A stretch of 35,179 bases of DNA, taken from contig DUUO01000046.1 in assembly GCA_012841525.1 (NCBI GenBank), forward strand, positions 1-35,179, read 5' to 3'. The notes below the pieces were generated by a model that worked only from the letters and a program-made list of their open reading frames with translations, was not told the origin of the DNA and did not search any database. The stretch is from Clostridiales bacterium. Lineage in GTDB: Bacteria > Bacillota > Clostridia > Christensenellales > DTU072. Positions 17,901 to 26,304 of the stretch are shown here, in pieces. How positions within the stretch are numbered: the first letter of the stretch is position 1; each line of letters starts with the position of its first letter. Made by a program: the position numbers and the translations under genes.

Positions 17901-20844
17901 TCATTTGAGATAAAGCAAGTTCTTTATATATGTCACATGATTTAATTAATTGTTCATGAGTTCCTTTTCCTACAATTTCTCCATTTGACATAACAAGAAT
18001 GGTGTCTGCATCCATAATTGTACCTATTCTTTGAGCAACAATAATTGTTGCAGATTCTGCAGTAATTGGCTTAAGTGCAGTTCTTAAATTTTTATCTGTC
18101 TTAAAGTCTAAAGCAGAAAAACTATCATCAAACATCAATATAGAGTGTTGACCAATTATTGCTCTTGCAATTGATAGACGTTGTTTTTGTCCACCACTAA
18201 AGTTTGAGCCTCCTTGTGTAACTTGTGTATCTAATCCATTTTCTTTTCTAGAAACAAAATTCTTACTTTGTGCTATTGTTAAGGCGTCCCACATTTCTTC
18301 TTCAGTTGCATCTCGTTTACCGTATTGCAAGTTTTCTCTGATTGTTCCTGTGAATAGAACTGCTCTTTGAGGAACTAAACCTATTTTTTCTCTCAATTCT
18401 GCTTGAATATATTCTTTAACATTGACTCCATCTACTAAAACTTCACCTTCGTTTACATCATAAAATCTTGGTATTAGATTTAATATTGTAGATTTTCCAC
18501 TTCCAGTCCCACCAACTATTGCAGTTACCTTGCCTTTCTCTGCCTTGAAATTGATATTTTTTAGATTATACTGATCAGATTCTTTTAAATATTTAAACGA
18601 AACATTTTTAAATTCAACACTTCCAACACTTGTATATTCTCGGTTTGGTTCTTCAGAATCTAAAAGCTCTGGAGTTGTTTCTAAAATTTCATTAACTCTA
18701 AGCGCTGATGCAGTTGCTCTTGGGAATAAAACGAAGACATTTGCAAGCATAACTAAAGCAAACATAATTTGAGTCATGTACTGAATGACAGCCATCATAT
18801 CTCCAACTTTAATGTCTTCATCATATGCAATTTGTTTACTTGCGATCCATATGACGCCAACCAAAGAAACATTCATAACAACTGCAATTACAGGAACAAG
18901 TGCAGCATTAAAAACACCTACTGACTTTGCTGTTCTAGTTAAACTATCATTAATTTCTTTGAATCTTTCATTTTCATATTCTTGTTTATTAAAGGCTCTA
19001 ATAACTCTTATACCTGTTAAAGACTCTCTTGCAACAAGAGTTAATTTATCAATTTTTTTCTGTATCAGCCTAAACAATGGATAAACAATAATTATTGCAA
19101 TATATGTGACAATTGCTAAAAATGGCATATCATATGCTAACACTTTGGTCATTTTGGGTGATTTATTAAATGCCATAATAAAACCACCAACTAATGTTAT
19201 TGGTGCAATTAAACCAGTTCTTAAGACTAATAAAATAATCGATTGAATTTGGTTTATATCATTTGTTGATCTTGTAATCAAACTTGAAGTGGTAAATTTA
19301 TCAAATTCTAATAGTGAAAAAGATTCTACCTTTCCAAAAATCATACTTCTCACTTTTGCTGAAAAATCTGCTGTAAATTTTGAACTTACTAATGCTGCAG
19401 CTATTGCCCCAACACAAGCTACAATTGTCAATAAAAGCATGTATCCACCTCTTGTCAAGATGAATGTCATATCTTTTGTTTGTGGTGCAAAACCATCTGG
19501 CATCAACATATCTTTTCCAGTTTTTAACTCTTTAACTACCTCATCTGCTCTTTGTCCAGCAGGACTAAGTTTTAAATAATGCCTTAATTTAATGAAAAAT
19601 TGTTGTGCTTTATTCTTATCAAGTTTTTGGACAGCCTCAAGAGTATCTGGATTTTCTGTATAAAATGTTGTTATTAATTTTTCAACTTTTACAGGGTTTT
19701 TTACATTTTTTAAAGTTAAAAGATGTCCTAAAATTACTAATTCATCATCTGTCGTATATAACTTTGTTATTTCGTTTATATATCCTTCTAATTCTTGATA
19801 TCTATTAAAATATCTTGTTGTATCTTGTGCATCGAATCTTACAAAATAATCTTCATGAGGCTTTAATATATGTTCTATCAAATATACTCTATTTGCCTCT
19901 ATTGCATAATCATTTGCATCTCCTTCAGTTGTTCCAAGGTCATGTTCTTGCCATTTAGTAGTTTGAAATTTATATGCAAAACCCAAAACCCCATTTGCAA
20001 TAATTGTTTCATAATCTGGCATTTCATCTGGTCTTTTTGTAAAACTTTCTTTTTTAGAACCTACCTCGTTGTCATCTTTATCAGAGTAAACATAAATTAA
20101 TTTTGATGGGTCTATCGCTTCGCCAAATTCATTTGTCGGAATTCTTTTGCCATCTTTATCAATTGGTATTGGCATAAGATTTCCATATTTAGAATGCTTC
20201 ATATTTAAGATGCAAGCAGTAATAATTTTCTTGTTTGAAGAATTTTCCATTGCATCTTCATCTGGATCATCTTCTTGATCTAAAAGTTCATCTACACTGA
20301 ATAAATCTTCATTCTTTTTATCTTCATTAGTTATTGGCAATAAATCAAAATTAAACAAAGTACCAATAACTTCTCGAATAACTTTTTGTTTTTCGGGTTC
20401 ACTGTGATAGCCGTAATATGTTGCACCTTTCTTTTGAAATGGCTTTAATCCATCTAAAAATGGTGTCATTACTTCGTCAAACAATTTTTCACTATCCCTA
20501 ACTGAAATATCCTTAAACACTGCTTTAACTGTTTTGTTTTCCATTTCGCCTAAAGTTTTGGCTAAATCATAAGTAGAAAAACCATCTACCATTTCAAAAA
20601 CTGGAATTTTATCAGAATCATAACCCTTAAGAGTCTTTTCTGAATCTATGCTAGAAATACTTCTAGGTTTATCCATTTCAACATGCTTGTATAGAGGTTG
20701 ATAATCAACATATATGCCATAATCTATGATTTCTGACATTTTTTCAGGTAAGAACAACTCTGCTACGGCTTGGCCTGTAACGAAAATAATAATTATAACT
20801 AGCATCCAAGTCATAAAAGTGAATTTTTTGAATAGTTTAAACAT
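17878..20844 (-). CDS. ABC exporter subunit with degenerate NBD and a very large first extracellular loop
   Basis: A 988-residue half-transporter; family members are usually about 580-620. Membrane segment 1 is at about 12-31. It is followed by roughly 410 residues (about 45-458) of charged, soluble-looking sequence without Cys-rich or enzyme motifs, placed where segments 1 and 2 are normally joined by a short outer loop. Segment 2 is at about 465-488 and the standard core continues. The NBD has Walker A GGTGSGKST (778-786) and a canonical FSGGQ signature (882-886), but Walker B ILMFDDS has Ser in place of the catalytic Glu, and the H-loop is VAQRI with Gln938 instead of His. This is the non-hydrolysing partner of the next gene. 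A weak AGAGA site precedes the ATG. Its tail is tandemly copied downstream. Confidence 0.92.
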   Translation of the reverse strand: MFKLFKKFTFMTWMLVIIIIFVTGQAVAELFLPEKMSEIIDYGIYVDYQPLYKHVEMDKPRSISSIDSEKTLKGYDSDKIPVFEMVDGFSTYDLAKTLGEMENKTVKAVFKDISVRDSEKLFDEVMTPFLDGLKPFQKKGATYYGYHSEPEKQKVIREVIGTLFNFDLLPITNEDKKNEDLFSVDELLDQEDDPDEDAMENSSNKKIITACILNMKHSKYGNLMPIPIDKDGKRIPTNEFGEAIDPSKLIYVYSDKDDNEVGSKKESFTKRPDEMPDYETIIANGVLGFAYKFQTTKWQEHDLGTTEGDANDYAIEANRVYLIEHILKPHEDYFVRFDAQDTTRYFNRYQELEGYINEITKLYTTDDELVILGHLLTLKNVKNPVKVEKLITTFYTENPDTLEAVQKLDKNKAQQFFIKLRHYLKLSPAGQRADEVVKELKTGKDMLMPDGFAPQTKDMTFILTRGGYMLLLTIVACVGAIAAALVSSKFTADFSAKVRSMIFGKVESFSLLEFDKFTTSSLITRSTNDINQIQSIILLVLRTGLIAPITLVGGFIMAFNKSPKMTKVLAYDMPFLAIVTYIAIIIVYPLFRLIQKKIDKLTLVARESLTGIRVIRAFNKQEYENERFKEINDSLTRTAKSVGVFNAALVPVIAVVMNVSLVGVIWIASKQIAYDEDIKVGDMMAVIQYMTQIMFALVMLANVFVLFPRATASALRVNEILETTPELLDSEEPNREYTSVGSVEFKNVSFKYLKESDQYNLKNINFKAEKGKVTAIVGGTGSGKSTILNLIPRFYDVNEGEVLVDGVNVKEYIQAELREKIGLVPQRAVLFTGTIRENLQYGKRDATEEEMWDALTIAQSKNFVSRKENGLDTQVTQGGSNFSGGQKQRLSIARAIIGQHSILMFDDSFSALDFKTDKNLRTALKPITAESATIIVAQRIGTIMDADTILVMSNGEIVGKGTHEQLIKSCDIYKELALSQMSEEELGL

Positions 20845-20883
20845 TAATCTCTATAGTTCCACTAGCAGTTAAATATTAAGAAA

Positions 20884-20912
20884 ATCATAACACATTATAT
20901 AGGCATTATCAA
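20884..20912 (-). promoter_or_regulatory. Promoter of the heterodimeric ABC exporter genes
   Basis: On the minus strand TTGATA (20912-20907), a 17-bp spacer, then TATGAT (20889-20884) preceded by TGT. Both boxes match 5 of 6 and the -10 is extended, about 40 bp before the ATG. One of the best promoters in the window. Confidence 0.65.
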
Positions 20913-21122
20913 CAATTTAATATTTGAATAATTATAAGTAACAACAAAAATTTCTACATACAACTTTTACATCAAATATTCAATAACAGAATTTCCCATT
21001 TTTGCAGATAAATGCATATCCTACGGTGCAAATCAGAAAATTTAACTGGCATATATCAAAGTATTAACTAAACTAGCATAAAAAATCATTTAATACTTAA
21101 AAAAAGCACTTAATTAGTAATT

Positions 21123-21147
21123 AAAAATGCAGCCAATCAGGCTGCAT
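21123..21147 (-). terminator. Terminator of the pgk-tpiA-gpmI unit
   Basis: On the minus strand ATGCAGCC (21147-21140) pairs with GGCTGCAT (21134-21127) around a 5-base loop, followed by TTTTAATTA. It lies about 77 bp after the gpmI stop. Confidence 0.82.
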
Positions 21148-21223
21148 TAGGGGGTGTTTAATATCTTAAATATTTTGTTATATTTTATACTTTTTTTATT
21201 GATGAAAAATCTTATCTAAAAAC

Positions 21224-22795
21224 TTATTTTATTATAGATTCTTCCCATACTTCTAAGGGTTCAATTCCAAGCAATTTTACAACAGAAGCTGCAACATTTG
21301 CTAAACCAAAATTGCCATTTTTAATTTCTACATCTTTTCCATACACAATAAATGGAACTGGGTTTAAACTATGAGCAGTTCTAGATTCAATAGAACCATC
21401 TTTTTTTGTTTCATACATTTGATCAGCATTGCCATGATCTGCAGTAACAACTAAAATTGAATTTGTTTCATCTATAACTGGTAGCAATCTTGAAAGACCT
21501 AAATCAACAGATTCAACTGCAATTATTGTTGAAAACATTGAGCCTGTATGTCCCACCATATCTCCATTTGGATAATTACAACGTAAAAATCCATATTTAC
21601 CAGATTTTATTGCTTTAATTAAATCATCTGTAATTTCTGCAGATTTCATCCAAGGCCTTTGATCAAAGCTTACTTTGTCAGATGGAATTTCTTTATATAT
21701 TTCTAGTTTTTCGCTAAATTTTCCACTTCTATTTCCGTTCCAAAAATAAGTTACGTGACCATATTTTTGAGTTTCGGATACCGCATATTGATAAATTCCG
21801 TTTTTAACTAATACTTCACTTAATGTATTTTTTATTTGTGGAGGTTCGACTAAAAAGCGTTTTGGCAATTTCAAATCACCATCATACTCAAGCATTCCTG
21901 CAAAAAGCAATTTTGGCATATTACCTCTATCAAAGCCATTGAAATCTTCATTATCAAAAGCCATGCTAATTTCTAATGCTCTATCGCCTCTAAAGTTGAA
22001 TAAAATAACACTGTCACCATCATTCATTTTACCTATAGGATTTCCATCTTTTGCAATAACAAAACCTGGAAGATTTTGGTCTACAACACCTGGATTTTCT
22101 TTTCTCAAAGTTTCAATTGCTTCTTTTGCAGAATTGAAAGTTCTGCCTTTTCCATATACATGAATGTCAAAACCTCTTTTTACCATGTCCCAATCTGCAA
22201 AATATCTATCCATAGTTATTTGCATTCTTCCACCACCACTTGCAATGGCAACAAAAAATGAATCGTCATTTAATTTTTCAATTGCATCTTCAAGCATTTT
22301 TACATATATTAGTGCACTTGTAGCAGGAACATCTCTACCATCTAATAAGATATGAACTCTTGCATTTTTTATACCCTCTTCTTTTGTTTGTTTTAACAAA
22401 GCAATTAGATGAGAAATATTAGAGTGAACATTACCATCAGATAATAGTCCAATAAAATGCATAACTGAATTATTTGAAAGGCAATTATCCTTTAATTCTT
22501 GCCATGCATTAGATTTAAAAATCTTTTTGCTTTCAATATTTTCATTTACAAGTTTTGCACCTTGTGCATAAATTTGACCAGCGCCTAAAGCATTATGACC
22601 TACTTCACTATTTCCCATATCCGCATCACTTGGTAAACCAACGGCTTCACCGTGTGCTTTTATGAATGTGTGAGGACAAGTCTTAAAAAGCATATCTAAG
22701 GTTGGAGTTTTTGCTTCAGATACAGCATCGCCAACTCCTGTTTTAGATTTTCCAATTCCATCCATTACTACTAAAACTACTTGCCTTTTATCCAT
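21224..22795 (-). CDS. gpmI: 2,3-bisphosphoglycerate-independent phosphoglycerate mutase
   Basis: Interconverts 3- and 2-phosphoglycerate using two Mn ions and a phosphoserine intermediate. At 523 residues it is slightly longer than the B. subtilis enzyme. The phosphatase-like metal site begins VVLVVMDGIG (Asp12), the phosphorylated Ser63 is in GNSEVGH, the substrate loop has LLDGRDVPATS, and the second metal cluster is in VVTADHGNADQM. AGGAGAGAAA precedes the ATG. It is the last gene of pgk-tpiA-gpmI; a 10-bp GC-containing hairpin sits just before it. No enolase or pyruvate kinase gene is in the window. Confidence 0.97.
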   Translation of the reverse strand: MDKRQVVLVVMDGIGKSKTGVGDAVSEAKTPTLDMLFKTCPHTFIKAHGEAVGLPSDADMGNSEVGHNALGAGQIYAQGAKLVNENIESKKIFKSNAWQELKDNCLSNNSVMHFIGLLSDGNVHSNISHLIALLKQTKEEGIKNARVHILLDGRDVPATSALIYVKMLEDAIEKLNDDSFFVAIASGGGRMQITMDRYFADWDMVKRGFDIHVYGKGRTFNSAKEAIETLRKENPGVVDQNLPGFVIAKDGNPIGKMNDGDSVILFNFRGDRALEISMAFDNEDFNGFDRGNMPKLLFAGMLEYDGDLKLPKRFLVEPPQIKNTLSEVLVKNGIYQYAVSETQKYGHVTYFWNGNRSGKFSEKLEIYKEIPSDKVSFDQRPWMKSAEITDDLIKAIKSGKYGFLRCNYPNGDMVGHTGSMFSTIIAVESVDLGLSRLLPVIDETNSILVVTADHGNADQMYETKKDGSIESRTAHSLNPVPFIVYGKDVEIKNGNFGLANVAASVVKLLGIEPLEVWEESIIK

Positions 22796-22823
22796 TTTCT
22801 CTCCTAAAAATTACTCTATACAT

Positions 22824-22850
22824 AACAAACCCCCAATTTTGGGGTTTGTT
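22824..22850 (-). other. Strong hairpin between tpiA and gpmI without a U tract
   Basis: Perfect 10-bp stem AACAAACCCC (22824-22833) / GGGGTTTGTT (22841-22850). On the minus strand it is followed by ATGTATAGAG rather than T residues, so it is a poor terminator. Lying 29 bp upstream of the gpmI start it may shape mRNA stability or act as an mRNA processing boundary (inference). Confidence 0.7.
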
Positions 22851-22880
22851 TAAGTTAAATATTTTTGTCTTAATGTATAT

Positions 22881-23630
22881 TTATCTGTCTAATACAACTG
22901 CTGCAAAATCTTTTGCTCTAAGTGATGCACCACCAATTAGACCACCATCAATTTCTGGCATAGCCATTAATTCTTTTACATTGCCAGGGTTCATACTACC
23001 ACCATATTGAATTCTGATAGATTTTGCATAATTTCTTCCATATAGTTTTTTAACAGCTTTTCTAATAATTGCAATAGTATCGTTTGCATCTTGTGCTGTA
23101 GCAGTTTTACCTGTACCAATTGCCCAAACTGGTTCATATGCTATAACTATCTTTTTCAAACCGTCTTTTTCAATTCCTTCTAAGCCTTCAAGTGTTTGTT
23201 TTGTTACAACATCAGCGGTTTTACCAGTTTCTCTTTCTTCTAAAGTTTCGCCAACACACATAATGACATTTAAACCTGCACCAAGTGCTGCTTTTGCTCT
23301 TGCATTAACTGATTGATTTGTTTCACCAAAATATTGTCTTCTTTCACTATGTCCAACAAGAACATATTTTACTTTTTGTTCAACTAACATATCTGCACTA
23401 ATTTCACCAGTGAAAGCTCCCTTTGGTGCCCAATGAACATTTTGTGCTCCAAGCTTGATATTAGAACCACGAAGTGCCTTTCTTGCTGTTTCAATACTTG
23501 TGAAAGGTACACATACTACAACTTCACATTTTGCATCTTTAACAAGTGGTTTCAACTCATTAATTAAAGCCAATGTTTGCTCTTTGTTGTTGTTCATTTT
23601 CCAATTTCCTGCAATAATTTCTTTTTTCAT
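22881..23630 (-). CDS. tpiA: Triosephosphate isomerase
   Basis: TIM-barrel enzyme interconverting dihydroxyacetone phosphate and glyceraldehyde-3-phosphate; 249 residues, standard length. Catalytic residues are visible: Lys11 in GNWKMN, the electrophile His94 in VGHSERR and the base Glu166 in AYEPVWAIGTG. The phosphate-binding GGSMNPGN and GGLIGGASL loops close the barrel. GGGGAAGAG precedes the ATG. The 199-bp gap to pgk is long for a tight operon, so an internal promoter is possible; that gap holds an AGATAT-CATCC-ATATCT inverted repeat near 23660-23680. Confidence 0.98.
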   Translation of the reverse strand: MKKEIIAGNWKMNNNKEQTLALINELKPLVKDAKCEVVVCVPFTSIETARKALRGSNIKLGAQNVHWAPKGAFTGEISADMLVEQKVKYVLVGHSERRQYFGETNQSVNARAKAALGAGLNVIMCVGETLEERETGKTADVVTKQTLEGLEGIEKDGLKKIVIAYEPVWAIGTGKTATAQDANDTIAIIRKAVKKLYGRNYAKSIRIQYGGSMNPGNVKELMAMPEIDGGLIGGASLRAKDFAAVVLDR

Positions 23631-23829
23631 AACTCTTCCCCTTTTTATTATTTTTTATATCTAGATATGGATGATATCTAAAATTTTTGTTTGCATATCA
23701 CTTAATGTTTTCAATAAGTAATAACTATTTTTTCCCTATATTGTATCGCCTTAATTTCTTCTCTTATGCTTATTAATATAGCAATCCTAATGATAAATAA
23801 CTTTTTAAATTGCTATTTATCAAATTTAA

Positions 23830-25017
23830 TTATTTATCATTTAAGCAAGCAATACCAGGTAATTCTAAACCTTCCATAAATTCAAGTGATGCTCCACCAC
23901 CTGTTGATATATGAGTCATTTTATCTGCATAACCTAGTTGTGTTACTGCACTTGCTGAATCGCCGCCACCTATTATTGTTACCGCATTAGATTCTGCCAT
24001 TGCTTTTGCTATTGCTTTAGTGCCTACTGCAAATTTATCCATTTCAAAAACACCCATAGGTCCATTCCAAATAACTGTTTTTGCATCTTTTATTGCATTA
24101 CTAAATAAATCTATAGTCTTTGGACCAATATCAAGCCCCATCCAACCTGCATCAATATTTCCTTCAAATACTTTAGCATTTGCATCTTCAGCAAATTTAT
24201 CAGCACACATACAATCTACTGGCAATAAAACTTTAACATTTTTAGACTTTGCTTTTGCAAGTAATTCATTTGCAAGATCTAGTTTATCTGCTTCAAATCT
24301 AGAATCACCAATATTAAGTCCTTGAGCCTTTAAGAATGTATATGCCATTGCACCACCTACTATGATGGTATCAACTTTTTCAATTAAATTTGAAATAACT
24401 CCAATTTTATCTGAAACTTTTGCTCCACCTAAAATTGCAACAAATGGTCTTTTTGCATTTTCCATAGCTCCACCGATTATATCTAATTCTTTTCCAATTA
24501 AAAAACCAGCAACAGCGTCTTTAACAAAACCATATTGAACAATTCCAGCAGTAGATGCATGAGCTCTGTGAGCTGTACCAAAAGCATCGTTTACATAAAT
24601 TTCACAATGTTTTGCAAGCTTTTCACAAAAGTCTTTGTCATTTTTCTCTTCACCGATATAGAATCTTAAATTTTCAAGTAAAACTATATCTCCATCTTTC
24701 AAAGCTTTAACTTTAGCATCGGCATCTTCACCTATTGCATCTTTTGCAAAAGCAACATCTTTCCCAAGTAAACTAGAAAGTTTTTTTGCAACAGGTTCTA
24801 GTGAGTATTTCATATTAAATTCACCCTTTGGTCTTCCCATATGTGAACATAAAATAACTTTTGCGCCATGCTCATATAAATATTTTATTGTTGGTATAGC
24901 ACCATTAATTCTTGTTAAGTCAGTTATAACACCATTTTCCATTGGAACGTTAAAATCAACTCTAACTAAACATTTTTTACCTTTTACATTTACATCTTTG
25001 ATTGTTTTTTTGTTCAT
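23830..25017 (-). CDS. pgk: Phosphoglycerate kinase
   Basis: Transfers phosphate from 1,3-bisphosphoglycerate to ADP; 395 residues, normal length. N-terminal substrate-binding motifs are [10 protein letters not shown] (residues 17-26), [10 protein letters not shown] and [15 protein letters not shown]; the hinge and nucleotide domain have [15 protein letters not shown] and the C-terminal GGGDSASAV with [21 protein letters not shown] precedes the ATG. It is the first glycolytic gene of a pgk-tpiA-gpmI run and has its own promoter, although dusB and mazG lie upstream on the same strand. Confidence 0.98.
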   Translation of the reverse strand: MNKKTIKDVNVKGKKCLVRVDFNVPMENGVITDLTRINGAIPTIKYLYEHGAKVILCSHMGRPKGEFNMKYSLEPVAKKLSSLLGKDVAFAKDAIGEDADAKVKALKDGDIVLLENLRFYIGEEKNDKDFCEKLAKHCEIYVNDAFGTAHRAHASTAGIVQYGFVKDAVAGFLIGKELDIIGGAMENAKRPFVAILGGAKVSDKIGVISNLIEKVDTIIVGGAMAYTFLKAQGLNIGDSRFEADKLDLANELLAKAKSKNVKVLLPVDCMCADKFAEDANAKVFEGNIDAGWMGLDIGPKTIDLFSNAIKDAKTVIWNGPMGVFEMDKFAVGTKAIAKAMAESNAVTIIGGGDSASAVTQLGYADKMTHISTGGGASLEFMEGLELPGIACLNDK

Positions 25018-25053
25018 AAAAAGCTCCTAATTAATCATTAATTTATTTATTTT

Positions 25054-25082
25054 ATTATATCACTGCACTATAATATGAGCAA
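25054..25082 (-). promoter_or_regulatory. pgk promoter, extended -10 type
   Basis: On the minus strand TTGCTC (25082-25077), a 17-bp spacer and a perfect TATAAT (25059-25054) preceded by TGA, giving TGATATAAT. It is about 37 bp before the pgk ATG. Confidence 0.6.
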
Positions 25083-25159
25083 ACATATCACTACTTTTTG
25101 CAGATTTTTCAGCAGTTTTTATTCATTTTATTAAAAAAAATAAAATTTAAAATAAATCA

Positions 25160-26125
25160 TTAAATATCAAAATTTCTATAAAACACTTCTTTTCTTGATT
25201 CAATTAATTCCATTAAATCGTCTATTGTATTTAGAGCATAAATTTTGGCTTTTATTTCTTTAGCGTTTGGAATACCAAATAAATATGCGGCAAGATGCTT
25301 TTTCATATAATTAACAACAACTTTTTCAGGAAAATATTCTAACATTTTACTAATATGACTCTTAATCAAGTAAGCAAGATTATATGTTGCTTTTTTGCCA
25401 TTTAAAACAGAAAAAATATACGGCGCTCCAACAGCAGCTCTTCCTATTGCTATGCCTTTGCAGCCTGTTTTTTCAAACATTTCATTTGCACTTTCTAAAT
25501 CTATTACATTTCCATTTCCAAAGACAGGGATATTTACTGCTTCGACGACTTGTCTTATCATATCAAAATCTACTTTGCCAGAATAAAACTGATCCCTAGT
25601 TCTACCATGAACAGTTATTGCCTTTGCTCCTGCTTTTTCAATTAATTTTGAAACTTCTACAGCATTTTTTTCATCATTGAAGTAACCTATTCTAATTTTT
25701 GCTGTAATTTCTTGATTTGTGTTGTCAGTGCAACATTTTATTATGTCATAACAAAGCATTGGATTTTTTAATAAGGCACTACCTTCACCATTTGAAACTA
25801 TTTTTTTCATAGGACAGCCAAAATTAAAATCAATAATATCAAATTTTTTTAACTCTTCTTTTTTTAATACTTTTTCTATAAAAGGAATTTCTGAACCAAA
25901 TATTTGTGCCGCTTTAATGGGCTCATCGTTATCAGTTGACAACAAAAGCTTAGAATTTTCACTATTATAAACTAAACCTTTTGCAGAAACCATTTCAGTG
26001 CAGCAAAGCCCAGCACCAAATTTATATGCCAAAGTTCTAAAACCAATATCTGAAAAACCAGCCATTGGGGCTAATATATACTTTGACTTTAATTTTACCT
26101 TACCTATTGCAATATTAGTATCCAT
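25160..26125 (-). CDS. dusB: tRNA-dihydrouridine synthase, DusB type
   Basis: FMN-dependent reductase that converts specific uridines in the tRNA D-loop to dihydrouridine; 321 residues. The flavin-binding start is ILAPMAGFSDIGFR, the catalytic Cys104 is in NFGCPMKKI, substrate contacts include Lys143 in TAKIRIG and the VHGRTRDQFYSG segment, and the phosphate loop is FGNGNVIDLES with GIAIGRAAVGAPYIF. The ATG at 26125 gives a complete N-terminus, but no clear ribosome binding site precedes it. The stretch upstream is partly made of decayed mazG tail copies, so the leader may have been altered by that duplication (inference). Confidence 0.94.
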   Translation of the reverse strand: MDTNIAIGKVKLKSKYILAPMAGFSDIGFRTLAYKFGAGLCCTEMVSAKGLVYNSENSKLLLSTDNDEPIKAAQIFGSEIPFIEKVLKKEELKKFDIIDFNFGCPMKKIVSNGEGSALLKNPMLCYDIIKCCTDNTNQEITAKIRIGYFNDEKNAVEVSKLIEKAGAKAITVHGRTRDQFYSGKVDFDMIRQVVEAVNIPVFGNGNVIDLESANEMFEKTGCKGIAIGRAAVGAPYIFSVLNGKKATYNLAYLIKSHISKMLEYFPEKVVVNYMKKHLAAYLFGIPNAKEIKAKIYALNTIDDLMELIESRKEVFYRNFDI

Positions 26126-26190
26126 AGCTACAAAATATATGCTCTATTTAAATTCTACTGCTTCGTTATCTTTCAAAATTTTTAATTTCT

Positions 26191-26304
26191 TTCAACTTGA
26201 TTTTCAATTTATTTTAACTCTTGTAATTTTCTTAATTTATTATTTTATTCAACTTGATTTTCAAATCTTTTCGAATCTTGATAATATTTTTCTAATATAT
26301 CCAT
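26191..26304 (-). repeat. Tandem copy of the mazG 3' end, 57-bp unit
   Basis: TTCAACTTGATTTTCAA (the reverse of the codons for ENQVE) occurs in the gene at 26248 and again at 26191, exactly 57 bp (19 codons) apart, with alignable sequence across the unit (TTGATAATATTTTTC in the gene, TTGTAATTTTC in the copy). The copy reads LQEL-K-stop-IENQVERN, against YQDSKRFENQVE-stop in the gene. An even more decayed copy may follow at about 26134-26190. Confidence 0.8.

Larger units (their letters stand above)
20845..21223. other. Intergenic region between gpmI and the ABC exporter
   Basis: About 380 bp containing, from the gpmI side, the gpmI terminator (21123-21147) and then the ABC promoter (20884-20912). 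Between them is AT-rich sequence in which I see no ORF or structured RNA. Confidence 0.6.

Noticed and set aside
18030..18145. Missing catalytic Glu and His as signs that the large ABC gene is decaying
   Set aside because: Ser for Glu and Gln for His are normal in the non-hydrolysing half of heterodimeric exporters; the frame is intact and the partner has complementary changes.
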